NCBI RefSeq assembly: GCF_003171655.1
Contig: NZ_QFZL01000003.1
Location: 248,001 to 312,000, forward strand
Direction: 5' to 3'
DNA length: 64,000 nucleotides
Source of the DNA: Stakelama portus
GTDB taxonomy: Bacteria > Pseudomonadota > Alphaproteobacteria > Sphingomonadales > Sphingomonadaceae
Part shown: positions 29,154 through 37,798 of the stretch, one piece after another
How the letters are laid out: each line of letters starts with the position of its first letter
Position numbering within the stretch: position 1 is the first letter of the stretch
Program-made: the position numbers and the translations under genes
The notes under the pieces: generated by a model
What the model saw: the letters and a program-made list of their open reading frames with translations, nothing else
Databases searched by the model: none
Told to the model about the DNA's origin: nothing

Positions 29154-30371
29154 ATGGACCGGGCAGACGTTCTTATCCTCGGCGGCGGGCTGGTCGGCAG
29201 CGCGCTCGCAACTGCGCTCGACGCGCATGGCCTCACTGCAATCGTCATCGACATCGCCGATCCGCAGGTGATCCTGGCGGCGGATTTCGATGGCCGCGCT
29301 TCGGCGATCGCCAGCGCGCCGCACCGGATGCTCGAAGCGATCGGCGTCGCCGACCGGCTGGCGGGCAAGGGATGCCCGATCGAAAGCATCCGCGTGTCGG
29401 ACGGCCTCGATCCGGGCAAGCTCGATTTCGACGCGGGCGATGCCGAATCGGCGCTCGGCGTGATGTACGAAAATCGCATGCTGCGCACTGCGCTCTACGA
29501 ATCGGCCAGGGCGGCGCCCAATGTCGATCTGCGGATGCAGACGCGCGCCGTTTCGGTCGAACGCGGCGATCATGGCGTCACTGCGGTGCTCGATTCGGGC
29601 GATGTCGTGCACGCATCGCTGCTGATTGCGGCGGAGGGGCGCAATTCGCCGACGCGCGAGGCGGCGGGCATCACATCGGCACGCTGGCAATATGACCACA
29701 CGGCGCTGGTCACATCGGTCCATCACGAAGTGCCGCACGGCAATGTCGCGTTCGAAATTTTCTATCCGCAGGGGCCGTTTGCGCTGCTGCCGCTCAATGA
29801 CGACGCCCAGGGGCATCGCTCGGCCATTGTCTGGTCGGTGAAACGGCATGAAGGGCCGGGCATGCTCAAAATGTCCGAGCGCGCTTTTCTGGCGGAAATG
29901 GACAAGAAAACCGGCGGTTTTCTGGGCAGGCTGGGCCCGCTCGGCCGGCGGTCGAGCTATCCGCTCGGTTTTCACCATGCCGCACAGATCACCGGACACC
30001 GCCTCGCGCTGGTGGGCGATTCGGCGCACGGCATCCATCCGATTGCCGGTCAGGGCGTCAATGTCGGGTTTCGCGATGTCGCCGCGCTGGTCGAAGTTCT
30101 CGTCGATGGCAAGCGACTCGGCCTCGATATGGGCGATCCGGCGCTGCTCGAACGCTATCAGCGCTGGCGCGCGCTCGACACCTTCATGGTCGCGCTGGCG
30201 ACTGACGGCCTCACGCATCTGTTCGGCGTGCCGGGCAAGACTGCCTCGCGCATCCGCCGCTTTGGCCTGAACCTGGTCGATCGGGTAACGCCGCTAAAGG
30301 ACGCCTTCATGGCCGAAGCGCGCGGCGAAAGCGGATCGGTGCCCAAATTGCTGCAGGGCATGACCGCCTAG
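29154..30371 (+). CDS. UbiH/UbiF/Coq6-family FAD-dependent hydroxylase
   Basis: A 405-residue flavoprotein monooxygenase: ADVLILGGGLVGSALATAL for FAD, the DG motif region LLIAAEGRNSPTR, and GDSAHGIHPIAGQGVNVGFRD, the ubiquinone-hydroxylase signature. It probably hydroxylates the ubiquinone ring, which supports aerobic respiration. Which ring position cannot be told, since alphaproteobacteria use different sets (UbiH, UbiF, UbiL). ATG 29154 follows GGGG. Confidence 0.9.
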   Translation: MDRADVLILGGGLVGSALATALDAHGLTAIVIDIADPQVILAADFDGRASAIASAPHRMLEAIGVADRLAGKGCPIESIRVSDGLDPGKLDFDAGDAESALGVMYENRMLRTALYESARAAPNVDLRMQTRAVSVERGDHGVTAVLDSGDVVHASLLIAAEGRNSPTREAAGITSARWQYDHTALVTSVHHEVPHGNVAFEIFYPQGPFALLPLNDDAQGHRSAIVWSVKRHEGPGMLKMSERAFLAEMDKKTGGFLGRLGPLGRRSSYPLGFHHAAQITGHRLALVGDSAHGIHPIAGQGVNVGFRDVAALVEVLVDGKRLGLDMGDPALLERYQRWRALDTFMVALATDGLTHLFGVPGKTASRIRRFGLNLVDRVTPLKDAFMAEARGESGSVPKLLQGMTA

Positions 30372-30395
30372 TTACGGGATATCAGGAGAAGCACG

Positions 30396-30908
30396 TTGCT
30401 GACGATTTCCATTCTGATTGCTTTGCTGGGCGCACAATCGGTCGACGATCCGCTGGCGCCGGCACGCGAAGGCAAGCTGCAATGCTATTCGCCCGACACT
30501 GCCGCCAAAACCTGTCAGGCGCTGGCGGGCTATGAGCTTGCCGAGGACGGAACATATCGCAACACCGCGACCGTGCTGATCGCGCCGACGCCGGCGGTTA
30601 CGATGACCACGGTCTCGCCTGTCACGGTGAAGGACGGCGCGGTGTGCGGCTATAATCGCGTCGAGGATCTCGAGGCTTCGGAAATCAGTGTCGACGCTAT
30701 GCCGATTCCGGAGGCGCAGGCGTCGGCCGTACGCGCGCAGATCATTCAGGCGCTGGCGCCGATGATCGGTCCCGAACTCTGCACGCGCTACACGCCCGAT
30801 GGCGATGGGTTGCGCGCGGAAGTCAGCTTCGATGGAGTCGCGCGGCCCGAATTCAATACGCGCGTCATCTGGGTTTCGCCGGATGAGGGATATCGCGTCG
30901 CGCCCTGA
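30396..30908 (+). CDS. Hypothetical exported protein
   Basis: A 170-residue protein of unknown function. It has a short hydrophobic N terminus (LTISILIALLGAQS) and four cysteines in the mature part (QCYSPD, KTCQAL, AVCGYN, ELCTRY). The start is TTG 30396 with AGGAG upstream (spacing about 8). It lies 24 bases after the UbiH-type gene, probably in the same transcript. It is convergent with the Lon-domain gene. Confidence 0.7.
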   Translation: MLTISILIALLGAQSVDDPLAPAREGKLQCYSPDTAAKTCQALAGYELAEDGTYRNTATVLIAPTPAVTMTTVSPVTVKDGAVCGYNRVEDLEASEISVDAMPIPEAQASAVRAQIIQALAPMIGPELCTRYTPDGDGLRAEVSFDGVARPEFNTRVIWVSPDEGYRVAP

Positions 30909-30925
30909 CATGCGCTTGGCGCGGA

Positions 30926-31534
30926 TTATTGCAACGTCGCGCTGTCATCTCCGTCATGGCGACCGTAAAACTGCATCAGCTGCATGATCAGCTCGGCGCG
31001 GTCGGACAGGCCGTCCGCTTCGAGCAGCGCCTGTTTCGACGCCACGTCGAACGGCGCGATCTGGGCGATGCCGTTGACCAAAGCTTCGTCATCGAGCCGG
31101 GACACGGCTTCCCAATCGACGGCATAGCCCTGCATATCGGCGAAACGCCGCGATTCGCGCTCGAGCGAAGCGCGTTCCGCCAATGACAGGATTTCGCTCG
31201 TGCCCACCGGCTCCAGCTCGGCTTCGATCTGGCGAAACGGCGTGGCGACATCCAGCTCGCGTAGCACGGTGAAGCGCGCCAGCCCTTCGAGGATGATGTC
31301 GAACCGCCCGTCGTCATGCGCTTCGACATCGGCAATCCGCCCGATACAGCCGACATCGAACAATGTCGGCGGCTCGTTGGTATCGCGCGGCTGGATCATC
31401 CCGATCCGCCGGTCGCGTGCCAGCGAATCGGTCACCATCGCGCGGTATCGCGGCTCGAATATGTGCAGCGGCAAGTGCATCCGGGGAAACAGCAGCGCCC
31501 CGGGCAACGGGAATACGGAAATCCGCGTGCTCAT
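30926..31534 (-). CDS. LON peptidase substrate-binding domain protein
   Basis: A 202-residue stand-alone Lon N-terminal domain: RISVFPLPGALLFPRMHLPLHIFEPRY, then GRIADVEAHDDGRFDIILEG. No ATPase or protease domain follows. Such proteins are widespread in alphaproteobacteria beside a thioredoxin-TPR gene, as here, and may help protein quality control. ATG 31534 overlaps the upstream stop by 4 bases. Confidence 0.9.
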   Translation of the reverse strand: MSTRISVFPLPGALLFPRMHLPLHIFEPRYRAMVTDSLARDRRIGMIQPRDTNEPPTLFDVGCIGRIADVEAHDDGRFDIILEGLARFTVLRELDVATPFRQIEAELEPVGTSEILSLAERASLERESRRFADMQGYAVDWEAVSRLDDEALVNGIAQIAPFDVASKQALLEADGLSDRAELIMQLMQFYGRHDGDDSATLQ

Positions 31535-32451
31535 CCGAACAATATGGCGGAAAGTTTGCGGCGCTGCGCCGAAACCCAGGGATCTTCAAGCCCGACCACT
31601 TCGAACAGCTTGAGCAGCCGCTCGCGCGCCGCGCCTTCGTTCCACGCCTTGTCCTGCGCAATCATGGCGAGCAGCGTTTCGGCCGCGCCTTCCCGGTCGC
31701 CCGCGGCCATCAAGCCCCCGGCAAGCGCATAGCGCTTGTCCATATTCGACGGATCGGCCGCGACTTCGGCCTTCAACCCGGCAAGATCATCGACCGGCGC
31801 CGCTTCGGTGGCGAGCGACAGCGCCGCCCGCGCCCGCTCGACCTCGGGCGTCTTCGCCGCGTCTTCGGGCAGGGCGTCGAGCGCCGCCTGCGCTTCGTCG
31901 GTGCGGCCCAGCTGCACCAGTGCCCGCGCCTTTCCGGCAACGATGGCGGGGTGTTCGGGCGCCATTTCGGCAATCTGGGTATAGATTGACAGCGCGCGCT
32001 CCGCATCCCCTTCGCTCAACACCTGCTCGGCCATGGCGATCAGCGGCTCGATCTCGGCCTGCTGATCGCTGGCGTCGCTTTCGATCGGCAGCTGGCGCAG
32101 GATCTGGTCGAGCATCTGGCGATACTGGCTCTCGCTGCGCGCCTGGCTCAGATCGGCGACGGGCTGTCCCTGGAACATTGCATAGACGGTGGGGATCGAA
32201 CGCACCTGAAACTGCGCAGCGATGAACTGATTCTTGTCGACATCGACTTTCGCCAGCACCACGCCCTTGTCGGCATATTCGGCAGCGATCTTGTCGAGCA
32301 CCGGCGACAGCTGCTTGCACGGGCCGCACCATTCGGCCCAGAAATCGACCAGCACCAGCTTCGTCATCGACGGTTCGACGACGTCGCGGCGGAATGCCTC
32401 GACGGCTTCGCGTTCGGTGGCGGACAATGCGGGCATACCAGGCGTGGCCAA
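31531..32451 (-). CDS. cnoX: Thioredoxin-TPR co-chaperone (CnoX/YbbN family)
   Basis: A 306-residue protein. The N-terminal thioredoxin domain has a complete active site WCGPC (VLVDFWAEWCGPCKQ); E. coli CnoX lacks the first cysteine, but the Caulobacter protein keeps it. From about residue 140 come tetratricopeptide-like helices (LSEGDAERALSIYTQIAEM). The family protects unfolded proteins under oxidative stress and hands them to GroEL. TTG 32451 has GGAG six bases upstream; ATG 32436 is an alternative. It is coupled to the Lon-domain gene. Confidence 0.88.
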   Translation of the reverse strand: MATPGMPALSATEREAVEAFRRDVVEPSMTKLVLVDFWAEWCGPCKQLSPVLDKIAAEYADKGVVLAKVDVDKNQFIAAQFQVRSIPTVYAMFQGQPVADLSQARSESQYRQMLDQILRQLPIESDASDQQAEIEPLIAMAEQVLSEGDAERALSIYTQIAEMAPEHPAIVAGKARALVQLGRTDEAQAALDALPEDAAKTPEVERARAALSLATEAAPVDDLAGLKAEVAADPSNMDKRYALAGGLMAAGDREGAAETLLAMIAQDKAWNEGAARERLLKLFEVVGLEDPWVSAQRRKLSAILFG

Positions 32452-32634
32452 GACGCGCTCCTGTGTGTTGTTCGGTTCCGGAATGGATGGCCCTATGTGG
32501 GCGTTCCCGCCGCGCGCGCCAAGCCTTTTCCGATCCTGTGCAGGAAGGGGTTGCCGAAGCCAAAAGCCGGTGCTAGAGGCCGCCGCCTTGCCCCGGCCCG
32601 CGTAGTTTCTTCGCGGTGCCGATTCGACGCCAGA

Positions 32635-32709
32635 GCGGGCGTAGCTCAGGGGTAGAGCACAACCTTGCCAAGGTTGGGGTCGAGGGTTCGAATCCCTTCG
32701 CCCGCTCCA
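32635..32709 (+). tRNA. tRNA-Gly (GCC)
   Basis: A 75-base gene with an encoded CCA end. The acceptor GCGGGCG pairs with CGCCCGC. The D arm is GCTC/GAGC, and the anticodon stem CAACC/GGTTG holds the loop TTGCCAA with anticodon GCC at 32667-32669. The T arm is GAGGG/CCCTT with the TTCGAAT loop. It stands alone between cnoX and the AI-2E permease gene. Confidence 0.97.
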
Positions 32710-32836
32710 GCGATCCGGTGTTCCGGCGACGCTGCGCATCGATGGCATGATCCTGTTTCCGCTGCATCTCCCGGAAATTGTGCGTCGTTGCTGATCGACG
32801 CGGGATTCAGGCTGTGCGGCGGTGATATTCGCCATC

Positions 32837-32863
32837 GCTATCGGACAATTGTCGTGCGATAGC
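32837..32863 (+). repeat. Inverted repeat in the leader of the AI-2E permease gene
   Basis: GCTATCG (32837-32843) and CGATAGC (32857-32863) form a 7-base stem that ends 6 bases before ATG 32870 and takes in the sequence beside the weak Shine-Dalgarno. It could modulate translation. Nothing else is seen between the tRNA and this gene. Confidence 0.35.
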
Positions 32864-32869
32864 AGGCTC

Positions 32870-33913
32870 ATGGACCCGGCCAACAAGGAAAGCGTCGTTC
32901 GCGGTACGTTGATCGTGCTGCTTCTCGTCGGCATCGCGCTGCTGCTGGTGCAGCTTTCGGGGGTGTTGCTGCTGATCTTTGCCTCGGTGCTGATCGCAGT
33001 GCTGATCCGGGCGGCGGCGATCCCGTTTCGCAAGCTCAAAATTCACGAAACCCTTTCCGTGCTGCTGGGGCTGGTCAGCATCATTGCGCTGCTCTGGTTC
33101 TTCGGCTGGATGTTCGGCACGCAACTGGGCGATGAATTCCGCAGCCTGACGGCACGGTTGCCCGATGCAGTGCGATCGGCCGAACAATGGGTTTCCCAAC
33201 AGCCCTGGGGCAAGGATCTTGAGCTTTCCAGCCTGACCAGCGCGCTGCCCAATCTGCAATCGCTCGCCGGTGGCGCCTTCAGCTTCGCTTTCGGTGCGAT
33301 GGGCGCATTGACCAATCTGGTGCTCGTGCTGATCGCCGCCATCTATCTGGCGCTGCAACCCGGCGTCTATGTCCGGGGGATCGAGCATCTCTTTCCCAAG
33401 GCGCAGGGCGAACAGGTAACGCGCGCGCTTTCCGCCAGCGGTACGGCGTTGCAACGCTATCTGCTGGGTCAGCTGTTCACGATGACCTTTGTCGGCACGC
33501 TGGTCGCGGTGGGGCTTACCATTGTCGGCGTGCCGTCGGCGGCGGCGCTGGGTCTGATCGTCGGGCTGGCCAATTTCGTTCCGATGATCGGGCCGCTGGT
33601 CGGCGCGGTGCCGGGCGTGCTGCTCGCCTTCGGCCATGGACCGGAAACTGCGCTGGCGGCGGCGATCGTCTATCTCGTCGCACAGCAGCTGGAGGGCAAT
33701 GTCCTCACCCCGATCGTTCAGCGCTGGGCGGTATCGATCCCGCCTGCGCTGCTGCTCTTCGCGCTGGCGGGGCTGGGTGCGCTGTTCGGGTTTGTCGGCG
33801 TGGTGGTCGCCGCGCCGCTCGCCGTGGTACTCTATACTTTGGTGACGATGCTCTGGACACGCGACACGCTCGGCCATGACGTCGGCGTGCCGGGTCAGCC
33901 GGGCAATGGCTGA
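32870..33913 (+). CDS. AI-2E family transporter (UPF0118 permease)
   Basis: A 347-residue membrane protein with about eight helices: two at the N terminus, a soluble stretch (about 90-150), then a C-terminal cluster with the family's GVPSAAALGLIVGLANFVPMIG and QQLEGNVLTPIVQRW. Members include TqsA-type exporters and Na+/H+ antiporters, so the substrate is not assignable. ATG 32870 is chosen over GTG 32822. Its end overlaps the DUF72 gene by 8 bases. Confidence 0.85.
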   Translation: MDPANKESVVRGTLIVLLLVGIALLLVQLSGVLLLIFASVLIAVLIRAAAIPFRKLKIHETLSVLLGLVSIIALLWFFGWMFGTQLGDEFRSLTARLPDAVRSAEQWVSQQPWGKDLELSSLTSALPNLQSLAGGAFSFAFGAMGALTNLVLVLIAAIYLALQPGVYVRGIEHLFPKAQGEQVTRALSASGTALQRYLLGQLFTMTFVGTLVAVGLTIVGVPSAAALGLIVGLANFVPMIGPLVGAVPGVLLAFGHGPETALAAAIVYLVAQQLEGNVLTPIVQRWAVSIPPALLLFALAGLGALFGFVGVVVAAPLAVVLYTLVTMLWTRDTLGHDVGVPGQPGNG

Positions 33914-34700
33914 TATCCGGATCGGTATCGGCGGCTGGACCTATGAACCGTGGCGCGGGACATTCTATCCCGATGGCCTCGTCCAGAAGCGCGAGCTCGA
34001 ATATGCCAGCCGCGCGGTTACCGCGATCGAGATCAACGGCACCTATTATTCGAGCTTCAAGCCGCAGAGTTTCGCCACCTGGGCGGACACCGCGCCGGCG
34101 GGATTTGTCTATGCGGTAAAGGCGTCGCGATACTGCACCAACCGCAAAAAACTTGCCGAGGCTGACGCGTCCGTCGACAAGTTTCTGGGCCAGGGCCTGG
34201 TCGAACTGGGCGACAAGCTGGGCCCCATCCTGTGGCAATTCATGGCGACCAAGAAGTTCGAAGCCGATGATTTTGCAGCGTTCCTCGACCTGTTATCCGA
34301 CACGCGCGACGGCGTGCGGCTGCGCCATGCGGTACAGGTCCGGCACGAGAGTTTTCACGTCCCCGAATTCGTGGCGATGCTGCGCGAACGCAATGTCGCG
34401 GCGGTATATGCCGATTCGGCCGAATATCCGGCGATGGCCGATGTGACGGCGGATTTCGTCTATGCCCGGCTCGAAAATGCGCAGGAAGAAGAAGCGCAGG
34501 GCTATTCCCCCGACGCGCTCGACCGATGGGCGAAAACCGCGCAGCAATGGGCAGCGGGCGGGCAGCCCGAGGGCCTGCCCTATGTTACCGACGAACCGGC
34601 AAAAACCGTTCCACGTGAAACCTTTATCTTCATGATCAATGGCGCCAAGGTTCGCGCCCCCGCCGCTGCGCAGGCGCTGATCGCGCGCCTCGACGCCTAG
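33906..34700 (+). CDS. DUF72 family protein (TIM-barrel)
   Basis: A 264-residue protein starting IRIGIGGWTYEPWRGTFYP, with ITAIEINGTYYS-like AIEINGTYYSSF and ending region FIFMINGAKVRAP, all typical of DUF72 (YecE). The role is unknown; the fold suggests a metal-dependent enzyme. Codons for VPRETF contain a parS sequence. It overlaps the permease gene by 8 bases and, at the 3' end, the convergent GreA/B-like gene by 4. Confidence 0.88.
   Translation: MADIRIGIGGWTYEPWRGTFYPDGLVQKRELEYASRAVTAIEINGTYYSSFKPQSFATWADTAPAGFVYAVKASRYCTNRKKLAEADASVDKFLGQGLVELGDKLGPILWQFMATKKFEADDFAAFLDLLSDTRDGVRLRHAVQVRHESFHVPEFVAMLRERNVAAVYADSAEYPAMADVTADFVYARLENAQEEEAQGYSPDALDRWAKTAQQWAAGGQPEGLPYVTDEPAKTVPRETFIFMINGAKVRAPAAAQALIARLDA
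34607..34622. promoter_or_regulatory. parS: parS-like site 4, inside the DUF72 gene
   Basis: CGTTCCACGTGAAACC keeps the 14-base core GTTCCACGTGAAAC; only the two outer bases differ from the consensus. It is about 19.7 kb from site 3 and 28.7 kb from the predicted origin. It is probably bound by ParB, perhaps more weakly. Confidence 0.7.
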
Positions 34701-35152
34701 GCGATCGAGAGGATTTCGACCGATTCGGGCCGGCCGCCGAAATCGACCAGCTCGCCCGCCATCGCACCCATTACCGCGCGTGCCAGTGGCGCAGTGAAGG
34801 CAAGCAATTCGGCGGCGGGATCTGCTTCGTCATGCCCGACAATGCGGAAACGCTGCGTCTTGCCGTCACGTTTTACCGTTACCAGCGACCCGATCCCGGC
34901 TTCGTCGGGTTGCGGCGGCGGTGCGATTTGCGCGGTGGCATGCTGAGTCGCCCAATAGCGATGGCCGCGCGCCAGTTTCTTGCGGGCATCCGCATCGGGT
35001 TCGGCGGCGATCGCCGCTTTCAGCGCGGCTTCCTTCGCAGCGATCAGCGCAAGCCCGCGTTCGGTGACCAGATTGGGGCCGACCGGGATCGGAAGCTCGA
35101 ATTCGGGTTCCTTATGCTCGTCATCGCCTTCGCGGCGAAAGGCGACGCTCAT
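34697..35152 (-). CDS. GreA/GreB-family transcription elongation factor-like protein
   Basis: A 151-residue protein. An N-terminal helical part (GLALIAAKEAALKAAIA) is followed by a GreA/B C-terminal FKBP-like domain (IGSLVTVKRDGKTQRFRIVGHDEADPA, APLARAVMGAMAGELV). True Gre factors carry acidic residues at the coiled-coil tip; here this coil is short and divergent, so RNA cleavage activity is uncertain and it may bind RNA polymerase in the manner of Rnk. ATG 35152 begins MSVAFRREGDDEHKEPEF, conserved in alphaproteobacterial relatives. Confidence 0.8.
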   Translation of the reverse strand: MSVAFRREGDDEHKEPEFELPIPVGPNLVTERGLALIAAKEAALKAAIAAEPDADARKKLARGHRYWATQHATAQIAPPPQPDEAGIGSLVTVKRDGKTQRFRIVGHDEADPAAELLAFTAPLARAVMGAMAGELVDFGGRPESVEILSIA

Positions 35153-35269
35153 GACACGCTCCGAGCGCCGACGGGCTGGACAGCGACGCGGGCGAGAATG
35201 GGCAGGGAAGAAACCGGATGCATCGCTGCGGTATAGCGCAAAGCGCAGGCGCGCGGAAATCGCGGCGAT

Positions 35270-35312
35270 GCGGCCACGGGGGCCATGCCCCGTGGCCGCA
35301 TGCTGTTTTTTT
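35270..35312 (+). terminator. Strong hairpin with T-run pointing in the plus direction
   Basis: A stem of about 12 bases (GCGGCCACGGGG with CCCCGTGGCCGC), then TGC and a seven-T tract reaching the stop codon of the minus-strand barrel gene. The T-run lies on the plus strand, but no plus-strand gene ends nearby: the last is DUF72 at 34700. On the minus strand it is a bare hairpin just after the barrel gene's stop. Confidence 0.6.
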
Positions 35313-35883
35313 AAAAGCGGAATCCTACGCCCGCAGCAACCTGGCGGCGCTGCAGGTTGATGTCGTAGAACTTGCCATAATCGGCATAGCTCGCTTCGAC
35401 CATCGCATAGACATGCGGGCCGACATCGAAGGTGGCGCCGATGGCCCCCTGAACGCCGCTCTTGCTTTCCGACGCGCTGAAGCCGGGAACCGAGCCTTCC
35501 ATCTCGATGCTGGCATAGCCGACCTTGAGGAAAAGCTGCGAACCCTTGCCGACTGCGAAGCCGACGCGGCCGCCTGCGCTCAGATTGCCTTTTTCGCTCA
35601 GGCAGACGCCACCGTCGCACAGTTCGACGCTCGAAAATTCGTAATTCACATACGGGCCGACCGAAAAGTCGCCGGCATCGAAATCGACACCCAGTTCGCC
35701 GCCATAGGAAACGGCGCTGCCGATCTTGTACACGTCGCCATCACCGCTGACGGTCGGCGTTTCATATCCGATGCGCGCTTCGCCGCGGAAGCTGATCCCG
35801 CCACGAGCGTCATCCTGCGCCTGCGCCGTGAACGGGACGCAGGACACCAGGGCGGCCGCAGCCGCCAACATCTTCAAGTTCAT
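35311..35883 (-). CDS. Outer-membrane beta-barrel protein (OmpA/opacity-like)
   Basis: A 190-residue protein with a signal peptide cut after AQA (MNLKMLAAAAALVSCVPFTAQA). The mature part alternates in about eight amphipathic strands (FRGEARIGYETPTV, SAVSYGGELGVDFDAG, GRVGFAVGKGSQLFLKVGYA) and ends in RF, the C-terminal aromatic signal for barrel insertion. Two Cys in SVELCDGGVCLSE may form an extracellular loop disulfide. No peptidoglycan-binding domain is present. The specific role is unknown. Confidence 0.85.
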   Translation of the reverse strand: MNLKMLAAAAALVSCVPFTAQAQDDARGGISFRGEARIGYETPTVSGDGDVYKIGSAVSYGGELGVDFDAGDFSVGPYVNYEFSSVELCDGGVCLSEKGNLSAGGRVGFAVGKGSQLFLKVGYASIEMEGSVPGFSASESKSGVQGAIGATFDVGPHVYAMVEASYADYGKFYDINLQRRQVAAGVGFRF

Positions 35884-35943
35884 CTATTCCCCCAAATAAA
35901 CCGCCGAGCGGCGGCGCGGCTTCTTTAGGGCTGGCCAAGTAAT

Positions 35944-35951
35944 TGTCTAGC
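35944..35951 (-). promoter_or_regulatory. Candidate -10 element of the barrel gene
   Basis: Read on the minus strand, GCTAGACA fits the GCTANAWC -10 pattern and predicts a leader of about 55 bases before ATG 35883. The -35 side is weak. A further inverted repeat (CTGAAAA with TTTTCAG, 36011-36030) stands in the same AT-richer gap between this gene and the GNAT gene. Confidence 0.4.
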
Positions 35952-36064
35952 GAAAACTACAGGGCTACTGCAGAAATAGGCCGGCATATGCATAATCATG
36001 CAGCATCTATCTGAAAAACTGTATTTTCAGGTGCGCCGCCTTACCCATAATCGTTGCTGCATAG

Positions 36065-36607
36065 TCAGGCGCCGGGCGGCTTTCGAACCGGCCTGGGGAT
36101 TTCGTAGATCACATGCGGCTTCATCTCGCCTGCCATCAGCCGCATATGGATGCCCTCGCGCAATATGCCGCCGATCTTCTCCATTGCCCTGCGCGAACGG
36201 ATATTGGTTTCGCCGACTGTAAACACCGCCGTTCCCACGAACCGATGGATATGGTCGAGCATCAGCGACTTTATCTGTGCGTTATAGCCGCGGCCCCAAT
36301 GGCTGCGCGCCAGATAGGTCCAGCCGATTTCGATCTCGTCCGCCTCCGGCTCCCAATTATCAAAGCGACTCGATCCGATCACCGCGCTGGTCGCGCGATC
36401 GATGATGGTCAGCGCGCCGCCACTGGCGATCCCGGCATCGAAATAGGCACGGAACACCGGTTCCTGCCAGCGGTCATGCGCGGGATGCACTTCCCAGACC
36501 AGCGGGTCGGACGCCACTGCGAACAGCGCATCCCAATCCTCGGCGGTGCTTGGGCGCAGCAGCACCAGCGAACCTTCCAGCGTCGGCTGCCGGTCGGGCT
36601 CGTTCAA
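36065..36607 (-). CDS. GNAT family N-acetyltransferase (RimJ/RimL-like)
   Basis: A 180-residue acetyltransferase. It begins with an ATP-independent GNAT beta-alpha start ([22 protein letters not shown]). The acetyl-CoA loop region is [20 protein letters not shown], and [18 protein letters not shown] is the RimJ-like signature. The substrate could be a protein N terminus or a small amine. ATG 36607 overlaps the acyl-CoA dehydrogenase stop by 4 bases. Confidence 0.85.
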   Translation of the reverse strand: MNEPDRQPTLEGSLVLLRPSTAEDWDALFAVASDPLVWEVHPAHDRWQEPVFRAYFDAGIASGGALTIIDRATSAVIGSSRFDNWEPEADEIEIGWTYLARSHWGRGYNAQIKSLMLDHIHRFVGTAVFTVGETNIRSRRAMEKIGGILREGIHMRLMAGEMKPHVIYEIPRPVRKPPGA

Positions 36608-37788
36608 AACGCCGCAATGCCGGTAATCGCCCGCCCCAGAATCAGGCCATGGACGTCGTGCGTGCCTTCATAGGTGTTGACCGTTTCCAGGTTGATCGCG
36701 TGGCGCATCACATGGAATTCTGCCGAAATGCCGTTCCCGCCATGCATGTCGCGCGCGACGCGGGCGATGTCGAGCGCCTTGCCGCAATTGTTGCGCTTCA
36801 GGATCGAGATCGTCTCGGGCGACAGCGTGCCCTCGTCGAACATGCGCCCCGCGCGCAGGCATCCCTGCAGCGCCAGCGCGATTTCGGTCTGCATATTGGC
36901 GAGTTTCAATTGCACCAGCTGGTTGGCGGCGAGTGGTTTGCCGAACTGCGCGCGGTCGAGCGTATATTGCCGCGCCTGCCGCATGCACGCTTCGGCCGCG
37001 CCCATGCTGCCCCAGGCAATGCCATAACGCGCCCGGTTAAGGCATCCGAACGGCCCCTTCAGCCCCTGAACTTCGGGCAACAGCGCGTCTTCGCCGACTT
37101 CGACATCGTCCATGACGATTTCGCCCGTGATGCTCGCGCGCAGGCTCAGCTTGCCTTCGATCTTGGGTGCCGAAAGCCCCTTCATCCCCTTTTCAAGAAC
37201 GAAGCCCTTGATCCCGCCGCCATGTGCGTCCGATTTCGCCCAGACGACGAACACGTCGGCGATCGGCGAATTGGTGATCCACATCTTGGCGCCGTTGAGG
37301 CGATATCCGCCGTCGATCTTTTCCGCGCGCGTACGCATGCTGCCGGGATCGGAGCCTGCATCGGGTTCGGTCAGGCCGAAACAGCCGACCCATTCGCCGC
37401 TTGCCAGCTTGGGCAGATATTTCGTCTTCTGCGCCTCGGTGCCATAGGCATGGATCGGATGCATGACGAGCGAGCTCTGCACGCTCATCGCCGAACGATA
37501 GCCCGAATCGACGGCTTCCACTTCGCGCGCGATCAGCCCATAGGAGACATAGCCGAGCTCCGCGCCGCCATATTGCGCGGGAATCGTCGCGCCGAGCAGG
37601 CCCAGCGCGCCCATTTCCGACATGATCTCGCGATCGAACCGCTCTTCCAGAAATGCCGATGTCACGCGCGGCAACAGCTTTTCCTGCGCATAGCCATGCG
37701 CGGTATCGCGCACCATCCGCTCTTCGTCGCTGAGCTGCGCGTCGAGCGCGAACGGATCCTGCCAGTCGAACCGGCCCATCTCTGCCAT
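36604..37788 (-). CDS. gcdH: Glutaryl-CoA dehydrogenase
   Basis: A 394-residue flavoprotein that oxidises and decarboxylates glutaryl-CoA to crotonyl-CoA in lysine and tryptophan breakdown. The catalytic base is Glu374 in [20 protein letters not shown]; the TYEGTHDVH motif and the [11 protein letters not shown] substrate segment fit GcdH better than short-chain acyl-CoA dehydrogenases. Flavin contacts are in [13 protein letters not shown] and [15 protein letters not shown]. It is followed by a GNAT gene in the same unit. Confidence 0.9.
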   Translation of the reverse strand: MAEMGRFDWQDPFALDAQLSDEERMVRDTAHGYAQEKLLPRVTSAFLEERFDREIMSEMGALGLLGATIPAQYGGAELGYVSYGLIAREVEAVDSGYRSAMSVQSSLVMHPIHAYGTEAQKTKYLPKLASGEWVGCFGLTEPDAGSDPGSMRTRAEKIDGGYRLNGAKMWITNSPIADVFVVWAKSDAHGGGIKGFVLEKGMKGLSAPKIEGKLSLRASITGEIVMDDVEVGEDALLPEVQGLKGPFGCLNRARYGIAWGSMGAAEACMRQARQYTLDRAQFGKPLAANQLVQLKLANMQTEIALALQGCLRAGRMFDEGTLSPETISILKRNNCGKALDIARVARDMHGGNGISAEFHVMRHAINLETVNTYEGTHDVHGLILGRAITGIAAF

Positions 37789-37798
37789 CGGCTATCCT

